A DNA stretch of 5,752 nt from Thioalkalivibrio sp. (GCA_003553165.1 PUOZ01000004.1:1-5752); one strand, 5' to 3'; counted from the stretch's first letter, positions 1 through 5,752 are shown. Numbers and translations: made by a program. Notes: a model not told the origin generated them from the letters alone.

Positions 1-75
1 GCCATCATCATGATCCGCCGCTACAAGCGGCTGCACCGGGGACGGCACGAATACGGATTCCCACGCGAACGCTGA
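1..75 (+). CDS. C-terminal end of an unidentified protein (5' part outside window)
   Basis: Frame 1 is open from the left edge to a TGA at 73-75 and gives 24 residues: a short hydrophobic run (AIIMI) followed by a strongly basic, Arg/His-rich tail (RRYKRLHRGRHEYGFPRER). Nineteen of the 24 sense codons end in G or C, which fits real coding in this GC-rich genome. A hydrophobic segment followed by a positively charged tail would suit a membrane protein ending in the cytoplasm, but that is inference from very few residues. I do not recognise the family. The gene would be convergent with the recB-recD operon, and the repeat-rich spacer begins about 13 bases after its stop. A chance open frame cannot be excluded because only 75 bases are visible. 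Confidence 0.45.
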   Translation, partial: AIIMIRRYKRLHRGRHEYGFPRER

Positions 76-88
76 TAAGGTCTTTTCT

Positions 89-108
89 CACCACGAAGAA
101 CACGAAGG
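89..108 (+). repeat. Left arm of 20-bp perfect inverted repeat
   Basis: The sequence CACCACGAAGAACACGAAGG matches the reverse complement of 350-369 at all 20 positions; the next base on either side does not match. It contains two 9-bp units, ACCACGAAG (90-98) and AACACGAAG (99-107). From memory, this CACGAAG-rich motif recurs as a dispersed intergenic repeat in many environmental bacteria; that is recollection and was not searched. Confidence 0.85.
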
Positions 109-160
109 TTTTGAATTTTGGACAATGCGGCAGGCAGCTGGCGATGAAAAGCCGCAAACC

Positions 161-194
161 GTAGGTCGGGTTAGCCCAAAGGGCGTAACCCGAC
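161..194 (+). repeat. REP-like hairpin 1, GTAG-headed, plus orientation
   Basis: A GTAG tetranucleotide at 161-164 is followed directly by a palindrome. GTCGGGTTA (165-173) pairs with TAACCCGAC (186-194), and the stem continues with GCCC (174-177) against GGGC (181-184), leaving an AAA loop and one bulged G at 185. A GTAG or GGAG head followed by an imperfect, bulged hairpin is the signature of REP sequences mobilised by RAYT transposases (TnpA-REP). No RAYT gene is in this window. In RNA the hairpin could stabilise 3' ends or limit read-through between the convergent genes (inference). Confidence 0.8.
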
Positions 195-231
195 GGGCCT
201 CGCACCAACCATGGGCGCAAAGCAGCATCGT

Positions 232-279
232 CCCCGGAACCCCGGAACCCCGGAACCCCGGAACGTCGGAACCCCGGAA
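232..279 (+). repeat. 8-bp tandem repeat, six units of CCCCGGAA
   Basis: Six contiguous 8-base units occupy 232-279. Units 1-4 (232-263) and 6 (272-279) are exactly CCCCGGAA; unit 5 (264-271) is CGTCGGAA. A partial seventh unit, CGTCGG (280-285), merges into the stem of the second REP. As a result CCCCGGAACGTCGG occurs twice, at 256-269 and 272-285, offset by 16 bases. The array fills the space just before REP 2 and is a likely site of copy-number change by slippage. In the plus frame it translates to a Pro-Glu-Arg-Asn type repeat that I regard as non-coding. Confidence 0.92.
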
Positions 280-280
280 C

Positions 281-310
281 GTCGGGTTACGCTGCGCTAA
301 CCCGACCTAC
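281..310 (-). repeat. REP-like hairpin 2, GTAG-headed, minus orientation
   Basis: Read on the minus strand this is GTAG (310-307) followed by a hairpin in which GTCGGGTTA (306-298) pairs with TAACCCGAC (289-281), with a short G-CGCAGCG apex. It matches REP 1 over 15 bases on the head side (296-310 against 161-175) and 11 bases on the tail side (281-291 against 184-194); only the apex differs. With REP 1 it forms an inverted pair 86 bases apart, the arrangement seen in BIMEs. The tail overlaps the last partial unit of the tandem repeat. Confidence 0.8.
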
Positions 311-341
311 AGAACTTTTAACCCATTGATCATTAGCCCTT

Positions 342-369
342 CTTCGTGTCCTTCGTGTTCTTCGTGGTG
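342..369 (-). repeat. Right arm of 20-bp inverted repeat, with three 9-bp units
   Basis: Positions 350-369 are the exact reverse complement of 89-108. Together with the preceding bases they form three consecutive 9-bp units: CTTCGTGTC (342-350), CTTCGTGTT (351-359) and CTTCGTGGT (360-368). The left arm holds only two clear units, so the right arm is one unit longer. Because the period is a multiple of three, each frame gives a repetitive peptide (FVFFVV type) that should not be taken for a gene. It ends 32 bases before the stop of the DUF3293 gene. Confidence 0.85.
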
Positions 370-401
370 CAAACAGGCCCTTTGCGATGCGTTCACCCGC
401 G

Positions 402-857
402 TCAGGTCGCCAGCGCACCGGACGGATCGGCGAGGAGCATGCGGACGGGCTGTCCCGGCTCCAGCCACAGGAAAGCGACCTGCCCGAAGTCCAGCGCGAG
501 CCGGTTGAGCCGCTCCAGCCCGACCCCGGGCACCAGCAGGCTGGGCTCGTCCGGCCACTCCCCGGCAGGATCCGCCGCATAGCCGGCCAGGACCGCTCGG
601 CCCTCCGAGCGCAGCCGCCGAAAGAGGGCGTCGTGGCGACGCAGGTTGTCCAGGATCGACAGGCGCCGGCTGCCCGGGTTGAAGGCGCTCAGCCAGCCGG
701 CAGGGCCGTTGTCGGCCAGCCAGGCCGCCAGCGGAGCCGGGGCCGGGCGATCGGGACGAAAACGGCACAGGCGTGCCCCGATCGGCACCACGTACTCAGC
801 GGCCCGGTACGCCGCGAGCAACGCCGGATCCAGAACGCCGGGGCGCTCACCGGGCAT
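402..857 (-). CDS. DUF3293 domain-containing protein
   Basis: The 151-residue product has the features I associate with DUF3293: an early AxYRxAEYVV segment (15-24), the central WLSAFNPGSRRLS block followed by DNLRR (55-74), a basic helix with LFRRLRSEG (78-86), an acidic PAGEWPDEPSLLVPGVG stretch (97-113), and a final LALDFGQVAFLWL (120-132). The AFNP and FGQ elements correspond to family-typical AWNP and FGQ-A. The biochemical role of this family is unknown, and no signal peptide or membrane segment is visible, so a small cytoplasmic protein is expected. I chose the ATG at 857 because AGGGAGGGG lies 8 bases upstream. An in-frame ATG at 887 would add 10 residues (MKRRQGGVSA), has a poorer binding site, and would enlarge the overlap with recD from 11 to 41 bases. 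The overlap suggests translation coupled to recD and membership of the recBD operon. Confidence 0.85.
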   Translation of the reverse strand: MPGERPGVLDPALLAAYRAAEYVVPIGARLCRFRPDRPAPAPLAAWLADNGPAGWLSAFNPGSRRLSILDNLRRHDALFRRLRSEGRAVLAGYAADPAGEWPDEPSLLVPGVGLERLNRLALDFGQVAFLWLEPGQPVRMLLADPSGALAT

Positions 858-2964
858 CGCCGAAACCCCTCCCTGCCTGCGCTTCACCGCTTCCGCGCAG
901 GGCCTCGCCGAGTCCGCTGCCGCGCACCACCCGGCGCAGGATCGCCTGCTCGAGCACGCCGGCGCGCGGCTCCAGCAGCGTGAACCAGCGGCGCGCTCGC
1001 GTGATCGCGGTATACAGCAGTTCCCGGGTCAGAATGGGGCTCTCGCGGTCCGGCAGCAGCAGCGCCACATGGTCGAACTCCGAACCCTGGGCCTTGTGCA
1101 CCGTCATCGCGTACACGGTCTCTACCTGGACCAGCCGGCTCGGCTGGATCCAGCGTACGCGCCCGCTGCCGTCGCCGACCGGGAACACGACGCGCAGCGC
1201 ACGCGTCGGCCGCCCGCCGGCGTCCAGAACCGGCATGGCCAGCGTCACGCCGATGTCGCCGTTCATCAGGCCGAGCCCATAGTCATTGGCAGTGACCATC
1301 ACCGGCCGGCCCGGGTACCAGACCCCGCCGCCGATCAGCCCCTGCGCGCGCAGCGCGGTCTCGATCCGCCGGTTGATGCCCTCGACACCCCAGGGTCCCT
1401 GGCGGACCGCGCACAGCAGCTGGAAGCCCGCGTGGGCTGCGAGCACCCTGCGCGCCCAGCGCTCGGCCGCTGCCGGATCGCCCTGGTCGCCGGGATCCTC
1501 CGTGGCCATCAGGCGCAGGTAACCCGCGTAGCCGCTCGGCCCGGCTCCGTCAGCGGCCGGCCGGAAGAATTCGGCGCCGCCATGCACCACGCAGCGCTCC
1601 AGTTCGGACGCGTCGGAACCGTGCAGCCGCATCCTGGCAAGATCGGCGAGCGGCCCACCATCGGCCGTGATCGCGTACACGCCCTCGACATCGCCGGCAT
1701 TGACCGCACGCGCGAGGCGACCGATGGCGCTGCCCTCGCCGAAACGGTAGCTCTGGCGCAGCATCACGATGTGCTGGTCGAGGGGCATCCCCGCGGGATC
1801 CAGCGCCCATCCCGGGATCGCCTCCCCGGAGACCGCCTCCAGCCAGCCGGCGGTCGCCGCCGTGTAGTGGCCGTCCCCGGCGCGGGCGCAGACCTCGCTC
1901 AGCACGGCCCCCGCCTCGACCGAGGCCAGCTGGTCGCGGTCCCCGAGCAGGATCAGTCGGGCGGTCGGCGGCAGAGCCTGGAACACCGCGGTCATCAGCT
2001 CCAGGTCCATCATCGAGGCCTCGTCCACCACCAGCACATCCAGCGGCAACGGGTTGGCCGGGTGATGGCGAAAGTGGCGCGTTCCGGGGCGGCTGCCAAG
2101 CAGGCGGTGCACCGTGCTGACCTCGGTGGGTATCGCCGCGCGGATCCGCACGCCGAGTGCGTCCTCCGGCAGAGGGAGCTGGTGCACTGCACCGGCCACG
2201 GAGGCGTTCAGTCGCGCCGCCGCCTTGCCGGTAGGCGCGGCCATCCGGATCCGCAATGGCGCCGCCGCCCCCGTCTGCAGGTTCAATGCCTGCAGCAGGG
2301 CGAGCAGGCGTACCACCGTGGTGGTCTTACCGGTGCCCGGTCCGCCCGTGATGACCGCGAAGCTTCCGCCCGCGGCCGCCGCGCTGGCGACGCGTTGCCA
2401 GTCGGTGACCCCGGGTCGCGCGGATCCGAACAGCCGGTCCAGCCAACTGCGCAGCCATGCCGGATCAAGGCCCGCGCGCAGGTCCCCGGTCGCCCCCAGG
2501 CGCTGATGCACCGCGGCTGCGATGCGTTGCTCGCATTCCCAGAAACGCCGCAGGTACAGACGGCGCCCGGTGTGGACCAGCGGCGTAACGCCAACCCCGG
2601 ACCCAGCGAGGTCCGGCCGTGCCAGCGCCGCCGCCCAGTCGTCGACGGTCAGGCCCCGCAGCAGGTCCCCGGGCCGTGCGAGGGACCGGTCCTGCAGCGC
2701 ACCGTCGGGCGGCAGGGACAGAGTCCGATCCGGGTCGGCCAGGGCCGCGTGGAGGTCCAGGCAGACATGCCCGCGTCCGAGCTGGTGGCTGGCAAGAGCC
2801 GCCCCGAGCAGCAGCAGCGGCGGCGCGTCCGGAACCTGCTCGTGGAGAAACCCGGCGAAGGCGTGGTCCAGTGCCCGCAACCAGCCCTGTTCCACCCACT
2901 GCCCCAGCAGCCGCAGCAGACCGTCCGCCGAACCCAGGGCCAGCGATTCCGGCGATGCGCTCAT
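847..2964 (-). CDS. recD: RecBCD exodeoxyribonuclease V, alpha subunit (RecD helicase)
   Basis: RecD is the 5'-3' SF1B helicase of RecBCD; it unwinds DNA from broken ends on the strand opposite RecB. The 705-residue product starts with a RecB-binding type N-terminal domain (about 1-185). The motor motifs follow in order: Walker A GGPGTGKTTT (207-216, Lys213), motif Ia AAPTGKAAARL (242-252), Walker B VVDEASMMD (312-320), motif III LLGDRDQLASVEAG (339-352), the Arg-containing LRQSYRF (402-408), a NGDIG turn (568-572), motif V/VI MTVHKAQGSEFDH (620-632) and YTAITRAR (651-658). It is about 100 residues longer than E. coli RecD (608). Some of this lies before the Walker A, and a 15-residue Gly-rich tail follows the usual RRxxRGSGLxxAL ending. 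The ATG overlaps the recB stop as ATGA and has AGGAGGG 6 bases upstream. No motif residue is missing. RecD2 is excluded by the close RecD-type motifs and the recB neighbour. Confidence 0.97.
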   Translation of the reverse strand: MSASPESLALGSADGLLRLLGQWVEQGWLRALDHAFAGFLHEQVPDAPPLLLLGAALASHQLGRGHVCLDLHAALADPDRTLSLPPDGALQDRSLARPGDLLRGLTVDDWAAALARPDLAGSGVGVTPLVHTGRRLYLRRFWECEQRIAAAVHQRLGATGDLRAGLDPAWLRSWLDRLFGSARPGVTDWQRVASAAAAGGSFAVITGGPGTGKTTTVVRLLALLQALNLQTGAAAPLRIRMAAPTGKAAARLNASVAGAVHQLPLPEDALGVRIRAAIPTEVSTVHRLLGSRPGTRHFRHHPANPLPLDVLVVDEASMMDLELMTAVFQALPPTARLILLGDRDQLASVEAGAVLSEVCARAGDGHYTAATAGWLEAVSGEAIPGWALDPAGMPLDQHIVMLRQSYRFGEGSAIGRLARAVNAGDVEGVYAITADGGPLADLARMRLHGSDASELERCVVHGGAEFFRPAADGAGPSGYAGYLRLMATEDPGDQGDPAAAERWARRVLAAHAGFQLLCAVRQGPWGVEGINRRIETALRAQGLIGGGVWYPGRPVMVTANDYGLGLMNGDIGVTLAMPVLDAGGRPTRALRVVFPVGDGSGRVRWIQPSRLVQVETVYAMTVHKAQGSEFDHVALLLPDRESPILTRELLYTAITRARRWFTLLEPRAGVLEQAILRRVVRGSGLGEALRGSGEAQAGRGFGDAR
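866..874 (-). promoter_or_regulatory. Ribosome binding site of the DUF3293 gene, inside recD
   Basis: On the minus strand AGGGAGGGG occupies 874-866, 8 bases before the ATG at 857. It contains GGAGG and lies within the last codons of recD, encoding part of the AGRG tail. It decides the choice of the 857 start over the in-frame ATG at 887. Confidence 0.75.
2028..2035 (-). other. Chi-like octamer GCTGGTGG (minus strand)
   Basis: The exact E. coli Chi sequence reads on the minus strand across the codons for Val-Leu-Val-Val (residues 310-313) of RecD, just before the Walker B aspartate. Whether this organism's RecBCD recognises the E. coli octamer is unknown, and Leu-Val-Val codons produce it readily in GC-rich genes. 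The match is certain; the function is not. Confidence 0.35.
2781..2788 (+). other. Chi-like octamer GCTGGTGG (plus strand)
   Basis: This is a second exact match to E. coli Chi, on the strand opposite recD, where the codons read Ser-His-Gln-Leu (residues 59-62 of RecD). It is oriented opposite to the copy at 2028-2035. Function depends on whether this lineage uses the same octamer. Confidence 0.35.
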
Positions 2965-5752
2965 CGGCGACCCTCCTGGTCCGCATCGGGGGCCGACCGG
3001 ACCATCTCGTCCAGCGCCTCGATCAGGGCGCGCGGCGGCCGTTCCAGATGCAGTCCGCGGCTGGGTGCGTCCAGCCCGCGCAGGAACCAGGTGACCGTGC
3101 CGCCGACGTGGCGGTCGTAGTCGTAGTCCGGCAGCCGCGCGCGCAGCAACCGGTGCAGGGCCAGGCTGTACAGGACGTACTGCAGTTCGTAGCGGCTCTC
3201 CAGCAACCGCTCGCGCATCCGCGCCGGAGCATAGTCATCGGCGTGCGGACCCAGCCAGTTGGACTTGTAGTCCAGCGTGTAATACCGGCCCTGGTGTTCG
3301 AAGACGAGATCGATGAAACCCTTCAGCATGCCGTTGAGCAGCTGGGGCAGCACCTCGGGCCGGGGCGCGGCATCGAGGGTCAGCGCGCAGACGGCCCGGT
3401 CCAGGCGCCGTGCGTCCACCCAACGGGTCTCGAACCAGAACTCCAGTTCGGGCTGGAACACGACAAGGTCGCACAGCCGCAACGGGCCATCGGAACCGGG
3501 CAATTCGAGCGGATCGGTTAGCAGCCGCACGAGCCATTCGGAAAGCGTCTCCACCCAGTGGTCCCAGCCGCGCCGGCGGCAGCGACGCGCCACGGTATCG
3601 CGCAGGCGCTCGGGCTCGCGGGCGATCGCGCCGAAGCCCTCGCCCGCCGCCCATTCCAGCAGTCCGTGCAGGAACGTGCCCGGCCCGGGTCCGCGGGGAA
3701 AACGGTGCAGCCCGGTTCCGGCAGGGGCCAGCGCGCGGGCCTCGTCCACCGTGGGTTCGTCGGCAGCCTCGCTGAAGCGGTCTTCCAGCGCCGTATCGGC
3801 CGCCTGCGGGACCGCGGGCAACCCGTGCCCGGACAACTCCGCGGTGCGCAGTGCGCTGTAGCTTGCGATCCACCAATGCTCCCGGGCCGGCCGCAAAGGT
3901 TGCCGGGCCGCACCCGGTGGCTGCGCGTCGGTATCCGGTCGGTAGCTCGCCTCCGTCGGCTCCGGGGCGGGCTGCACGGCAATCCCCGGCTCTGTGCCGG
4001 CCAGCGCCCGGAGCGCGCCCACCAACTCCCCCGCGGGAATCTCGGCGCCGCCGGACAGCAGATGCCCGATTGCGGTCAGGTGCAACTGGTGTTTCCTGGC
4101 ATTGCCCAGCCGCAGGGGTCCGATGCCGAGCCAGCAGTGATGCCGGGCCCGGGTCACCGCCACGTACAGCAGGCGCAGATCCTCGGCCAGCCGCTCACGG
4201 TCGGCCCGCGTCACATCGCCCTTGTCCGGATGCCAGCGGACCTGCAGCTGGCCGTCGGCATCGTGCCAGGTCAGGGGCAGGTGCCTGGCATCCACCGGGC
4301 GGAACCCGCAGACGAAGGGCAGGAAGACCAGCGGGTACTGCAGGCCCTTGGCCTTGTGGATGGTGACCACCTGGACCAGGCCCTCGTCGCTCTCCAGGCG
4401 CAGGATCTGCTCGTCGGCGGCCGTGCCGTTGCCCTGCAGGTTCTCGGCGAGATACCGCACCAGGCCCTGCTCGCCGTCCAGTTCGCCGGCGGCGGTCTGC
4501 AGCAGCTCGCTCAGGTGCAGCAGGTTGGTCAGCACCCGCTCGCCGTCGGTGCGATGGAACAGGTCGCCGGGCAGCGCGAACTCGTGCAGCAACCGGCGCA
4601 GCATCGGCAGCACGCCCTGATCCCGCCAGACCTGTCGGTAGGCGCGAAACTGCAGGACCCGCTCCTCCCAGTGGGCCTCATCGCTGTTGAGCCGGTCGAG
4701 TTCGTCGAGGCCGAGGTCCAGCGTCGCCGTGGCCAGGGCCGCACGCAGCAGCCGATCCGACTCCGGCTCCGCGCAGGCACGCAGCCAGCGCAGCACGTCG
4801 GCCGCCTCCGCGGTGCCGAAGACGGACTCCCGGTCCGACAGGTAGACGCTGCGCACCCCTCGCCTGCGCAGCGCCAACCGGATCGCAGCGGCCTCGTGCC
4901 GGTCGCGGACCAGCACCGCGAGGTCCGACGGCCGCAGGGGCTCGGGCTCCGCCTTCCCGAAGAAGCCGGCGTCTCCCCTGCGCCCGGCCTCGAGCAGGGC
5001 CACCATCACGCTGGCGCAGCGCGCGGCCATCTGCCTCACGTATTCGCCCTTGGCGATGGATTCGGCATCGTCCAGATGAGCCAGCGTCAGCGCGGGAAGA
5101 TCCCTGCCTTCCAGGCGCAACACCTCCGGCCGCCCGGCCGCCTCCACCGGCTCGAAGGGCACGGGATTGAAACCCTCGGGAGTCCGGAACAGGAAGGCCC
5201 CCGGGGCATGGCTCTCGGCGTGGGCGAACAGCCGGTTGCAGGCCGCCACGACCGCGGTCGAGGCACGGAAGTTGACCTTCAGCGTGTAGTGACGGCCGGT
5301 GGTATCGAGGCGAGCCCGCAGGTAACTGTGGATGTCCGCGCCACGGAAGGAGTAGATCGACTGCTTGGGATCGCCGATCAGGAACACGCCCTGCTCAGGT
5401 CGGTTCTCAGCCACCCGGTAGATGCGCTCGAAGATCCGGTACTGCACCGGGTCGGTATCCTGGAACTCGTCGATCATCGCCACCGGGAACTGGGCGCGAA
5501 TGGTCTCGGCCAGGCGCGCGCCGCCGGGTCCGGCCAACGCCGCATCCAGACCGTTCAGCAGGTCGTCGAAGCCGAGTTGCGCCCGGCGACGCTGCTCGCG
5601 TTCGAACCGGTCGCGCACCCAGGCCGCGGCGTGCCGCAGCACTGCCGCGGGGGTGTCGTCGACCGCGTCCGCATACCCGTCGAGTCCGCGGAACGCCGGA
5701 TGCAGATCCGGCGGCAGTTCGCAGCCCTTCTTCAGTCGCTCGCGCATGCCGC
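2961..5752 (-). CDS. recB: RecBCD exodeoxyribonuclease V, beta subunit (RecB), 5' end missing
   Basis: RecB supplies the 3'-5' SF1A helicase and the only nuclease of RecBCD, and loads RecA after Chi. The reading frame is open to the right edge, so the Met at 5747 is internal and roughly the first 300 residues, including the Walker A, lie outside. Counting from that Met (928 residues), the motifs are: II IDEFQDTDPVQYRIF (92-106), III LIGDPKQSIYSFRGADI (123-139), IV LKVNFRAS (156-163), V VVTIHKAKGLQYPLVF (460-475) and VI LYVAVTRAR (527-535). A Pro/Ala-rich linker (about 585-625) leads to the nuclease domain, which opens with SYSALR (629-634). His694 (GTFLHGLLE), Asp813 (KGFIDLVFE), Asp826 and Lys828 (LDYKSNWLG) correspond to E. 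coli H956, D1067, D1080 and K1082, so nuclease activity is expected. This complete catalytic set separates it from UvrD/Rep and inactive relatives. recC is expected upstream and is not visible. The stop overlaps the recD start. Confidence 0.97.
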   Translation of the reverse strand, partial: GMRERLKKGCELPPDLHPAFRGLDGYADAVDDTPAAVLRHAAAWVRDRFEREQRRRAQLGFDDLLNGLDAALAGPGGARLAETIRAQFPVAMIDEFQDTDPVQYRIFERIYRVAENRPEQGVFLIGDPKQSIYSFRGADIHSYLRARLDTTGRHYTLKVNFRASTAVVAACNRLFAHAESHAPGAFLFRTPEGFNPVPFEPVEAAGRPEVLRLEGRDLPALTLAHLDDAESIAKGEYVRQMAARCASVMVALLEAGRRGDAGFFGKAEPEPLRPSDLAVLVRDRHEAAAIRLALRRRGVRSVYLSDRESVFGTAEAADVLRWLRACAEPESDRLLRAALATATLDLGLDELDRLNSDEAHWEERVLQFRAYRQVWRDQGVLPMLRRLLHEFALPGDLFHRTDGERVLTNLLHLSELLQTAAGELDGEQGLVRYLAENLQGNGTAADEQILRLESDEGLVQVVTIHKAKGLQYPLVFLPFVCGFRPVDARHLPLTWHDADGQLQVRWHPDKGDVTRADRERLAEDLRLLYVAVTRARHHCWLGIGPLRLGNARKHQLHLTAIGHLLSGGAEIPAGELVGALRALAGTEPGIAVQPAPEPTEASYRPDTDAQPPGAARQPLRPAREHWWIASYSALRTAELSGHGLPAVPQAADTALEDRFSEAADEPTVDEARALAPAGTGLHRFPRGPGPGTFLHGLLEWAAGEGFGAIAREPERLRDTVARRCRRRGWDHWVETLSEWLVRLLTDPLELPGSDGPLRLCDLVVFQPELEFWFETRWVDARRLDRAVCALTLDAAPRPEVLPQLLNGMLKGFIDLVFEHQGRYYTLDYKSNWLGPHADDYAPARMRERLLESRYELQYVLYSLALHRLLRARLPDYDYDRHVGGTVTWFLRGLDAPSRGLHLERPPRALIEALDEMVRSAPDADQEGRR
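2971..2977 (-). promoter_or_regulatory. Ribosome binding site of recD, inside recB
   Basis: AGGAGGG on the minus strand (2977-2971) sits 6 bases before the recD ATG at 2964, within the last codons of recB. It is a near-consensus site, and with the ATGA stop/start overlap it supports coupled, near-stoichiometric translation of the two subunits. Confidence 0.85.

Larger units (their letters stand above)
89..369. repeat. Nested composite inverted-repeat element (BIME-like or MITE-like)
   Basis: Outer 20-bp arms at 89-108 and 350-369 are perfect reverse complements. Inside them, at roughly the same centre, REP-type sequences at 161-194 and 281-310 are also inverted relative to each other, with a tandem repeat between them. 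The result is a 281-bp non-coding unit of concentric inverted repeats: outer arms, unique spacers of 52 and 39 bases, REP pair, tandem core. Paired inverted REPs are the hallmark of bacterial interspersed mosaic elements. The perfect outer arms would also suit a small non-autonomous transposon, but no target-site duplication is visible in the flanks (81-88 against 370-377). Whether the outer arms and the REPs belong to one mobile unit or are two repeat families sharing a neutral site cannot be decided from one copy. Confidence 0.7.
76..401. other. Repeat-filled spacer between convergent genes
   Basis: This 326-base stretch lies between the stop of the left-edge gene and the stop of the DUF3293 gene on the opposite strand, so transcription enters it from both sides. 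It holds a 20-bp inverted repeat, two REP-like hairpins and an 8-bp tandem repeat, all listed separately. Open frames that cross it are low-complexity translations of the repeats. Neither strand shows a hairpin followed by a U-tract, so there is no canonical intrinsic terminator; termination may be Rho-dependent or assisted by the REP hairpins (inference). A weak 6-bp stem pairs 126-131 with 151-156 across a 19-base loop and is probably not meaningful. Nothing is seen in 370-401. Confidence 0.8.

Noticed and set aside
8..220. Minus-strand open frame of 70 codons through the REP and left repeat arm
   Set aside because: It consists largely of translated repeats and the antisense of the left-edge coding tail, with no binding site or recognisable domain.
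232..285. Possible CRISPR-like array
   Set aside because: The units are 8 bp and contiguous, with no unique spacers and no cas genes nearby; it is a simple tandem repeat.
281..310. Intrinsic terminator for the recB-recD-DUF3293 operon
   Set aside because: The hairpin is strong, but neither orientation is followed by a run of T in the corresponding strand; it fits a REP better.
81..377. Target-site duplication flanking the 20-bp inverted repeat
   Set aside because: The bases next to the arms (TCTTTTCT on the left, CAAACAGG on the right) are not direct repeats of each other, so transposition is not proven.
125..508. Plus-strand open frame of 127 codons across the spacer
   Set aside because: Its middle is the translated 8-bp tandem repeat (PGTPEPRNPGTSEPRN type) and the REP sequences, and it runs antisense into the DUF3293 gene.
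307..768. Minus-strand open frame of 153 codons overlapping the DUF3293 gene
   Set aside because: It is an Ala/Gly/Arg/Pro-rich shadow in another frame; the DUF3293 frame has the recognisable family motifs and a good ribosome binding site.
402..887. DUF3293 gene starting at the upstream ATG (887)
   Set aside because: The extra 10 residues are basic and unlike the conserved domain, the upstream sequence offers only a weak binding site, and the ATG at 857 has AGGGAGGGG at 8 bases.
646..3120. An 824-codon open frame on the plus strand, opposite recD
   Set aside because: It is exactly in register with recD on the other strand, so stops appear only where recD uses TTA, CTA or TCA codons, which are rare in a GC-rich gene. 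The peptide is Arg/Pro/Gln/Ala-rich and shows no domain, while the recD frame carries every helicase motif.

Overview
This GC-rich window reads as chromosomal DNA from a gammaproteobacterium. The lineage is inferred from the RecBCD-type repair genes, which resemble the E. coli proteins motif for motif, and from GTAG-headed REP palindromes; the species cannot be named from this sequence.

Right and centre (847-5752, minus strand): the 3' three-quarters of recB, running off the right edge, is followed by a complete recD. The two are joined by a 4-base ATGA overlap. Together with RecC (not in the window, probably upstream of recB) they would form the RecBCD helicase-nuclease, which loads at double-strand ends, unwinds and degrades DNA, and starts RecA-dependent recombination. 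All SF1 helicase motifs of RecD are present. RecB's motifs II-VI and its C-terminal nuclease catalytic residues are also present, so both proteins look functional.

Left-centre (402-857, minus strand): a complete small gene for a DUF3293-family protein overlaps the end of recD by 11 bases. Its ribosome binding site lies inside recD, so it is probably the last cistron of the same operon. Its function is unknown.

Left (1-401): the last 24 codons of an unidentified plus-strand gene converge on the recBD operon. The 326-base spacer between the two stop codons has no credible gene but is rich in repeats. A perfect 20-bp inverted repeat encloses two REP-type hairpins in opposite orientation, and an 8-bp tandem repeat lies between them and runs into one REP. 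This nested, non-coding, BIME-like or MITE-like structure is the least ordinary part of the window. I see no CRISPR array, tRNA, rRNA, transposase or phage gene, and no new gene system; the coding part is a conventional recombination-repair operon.
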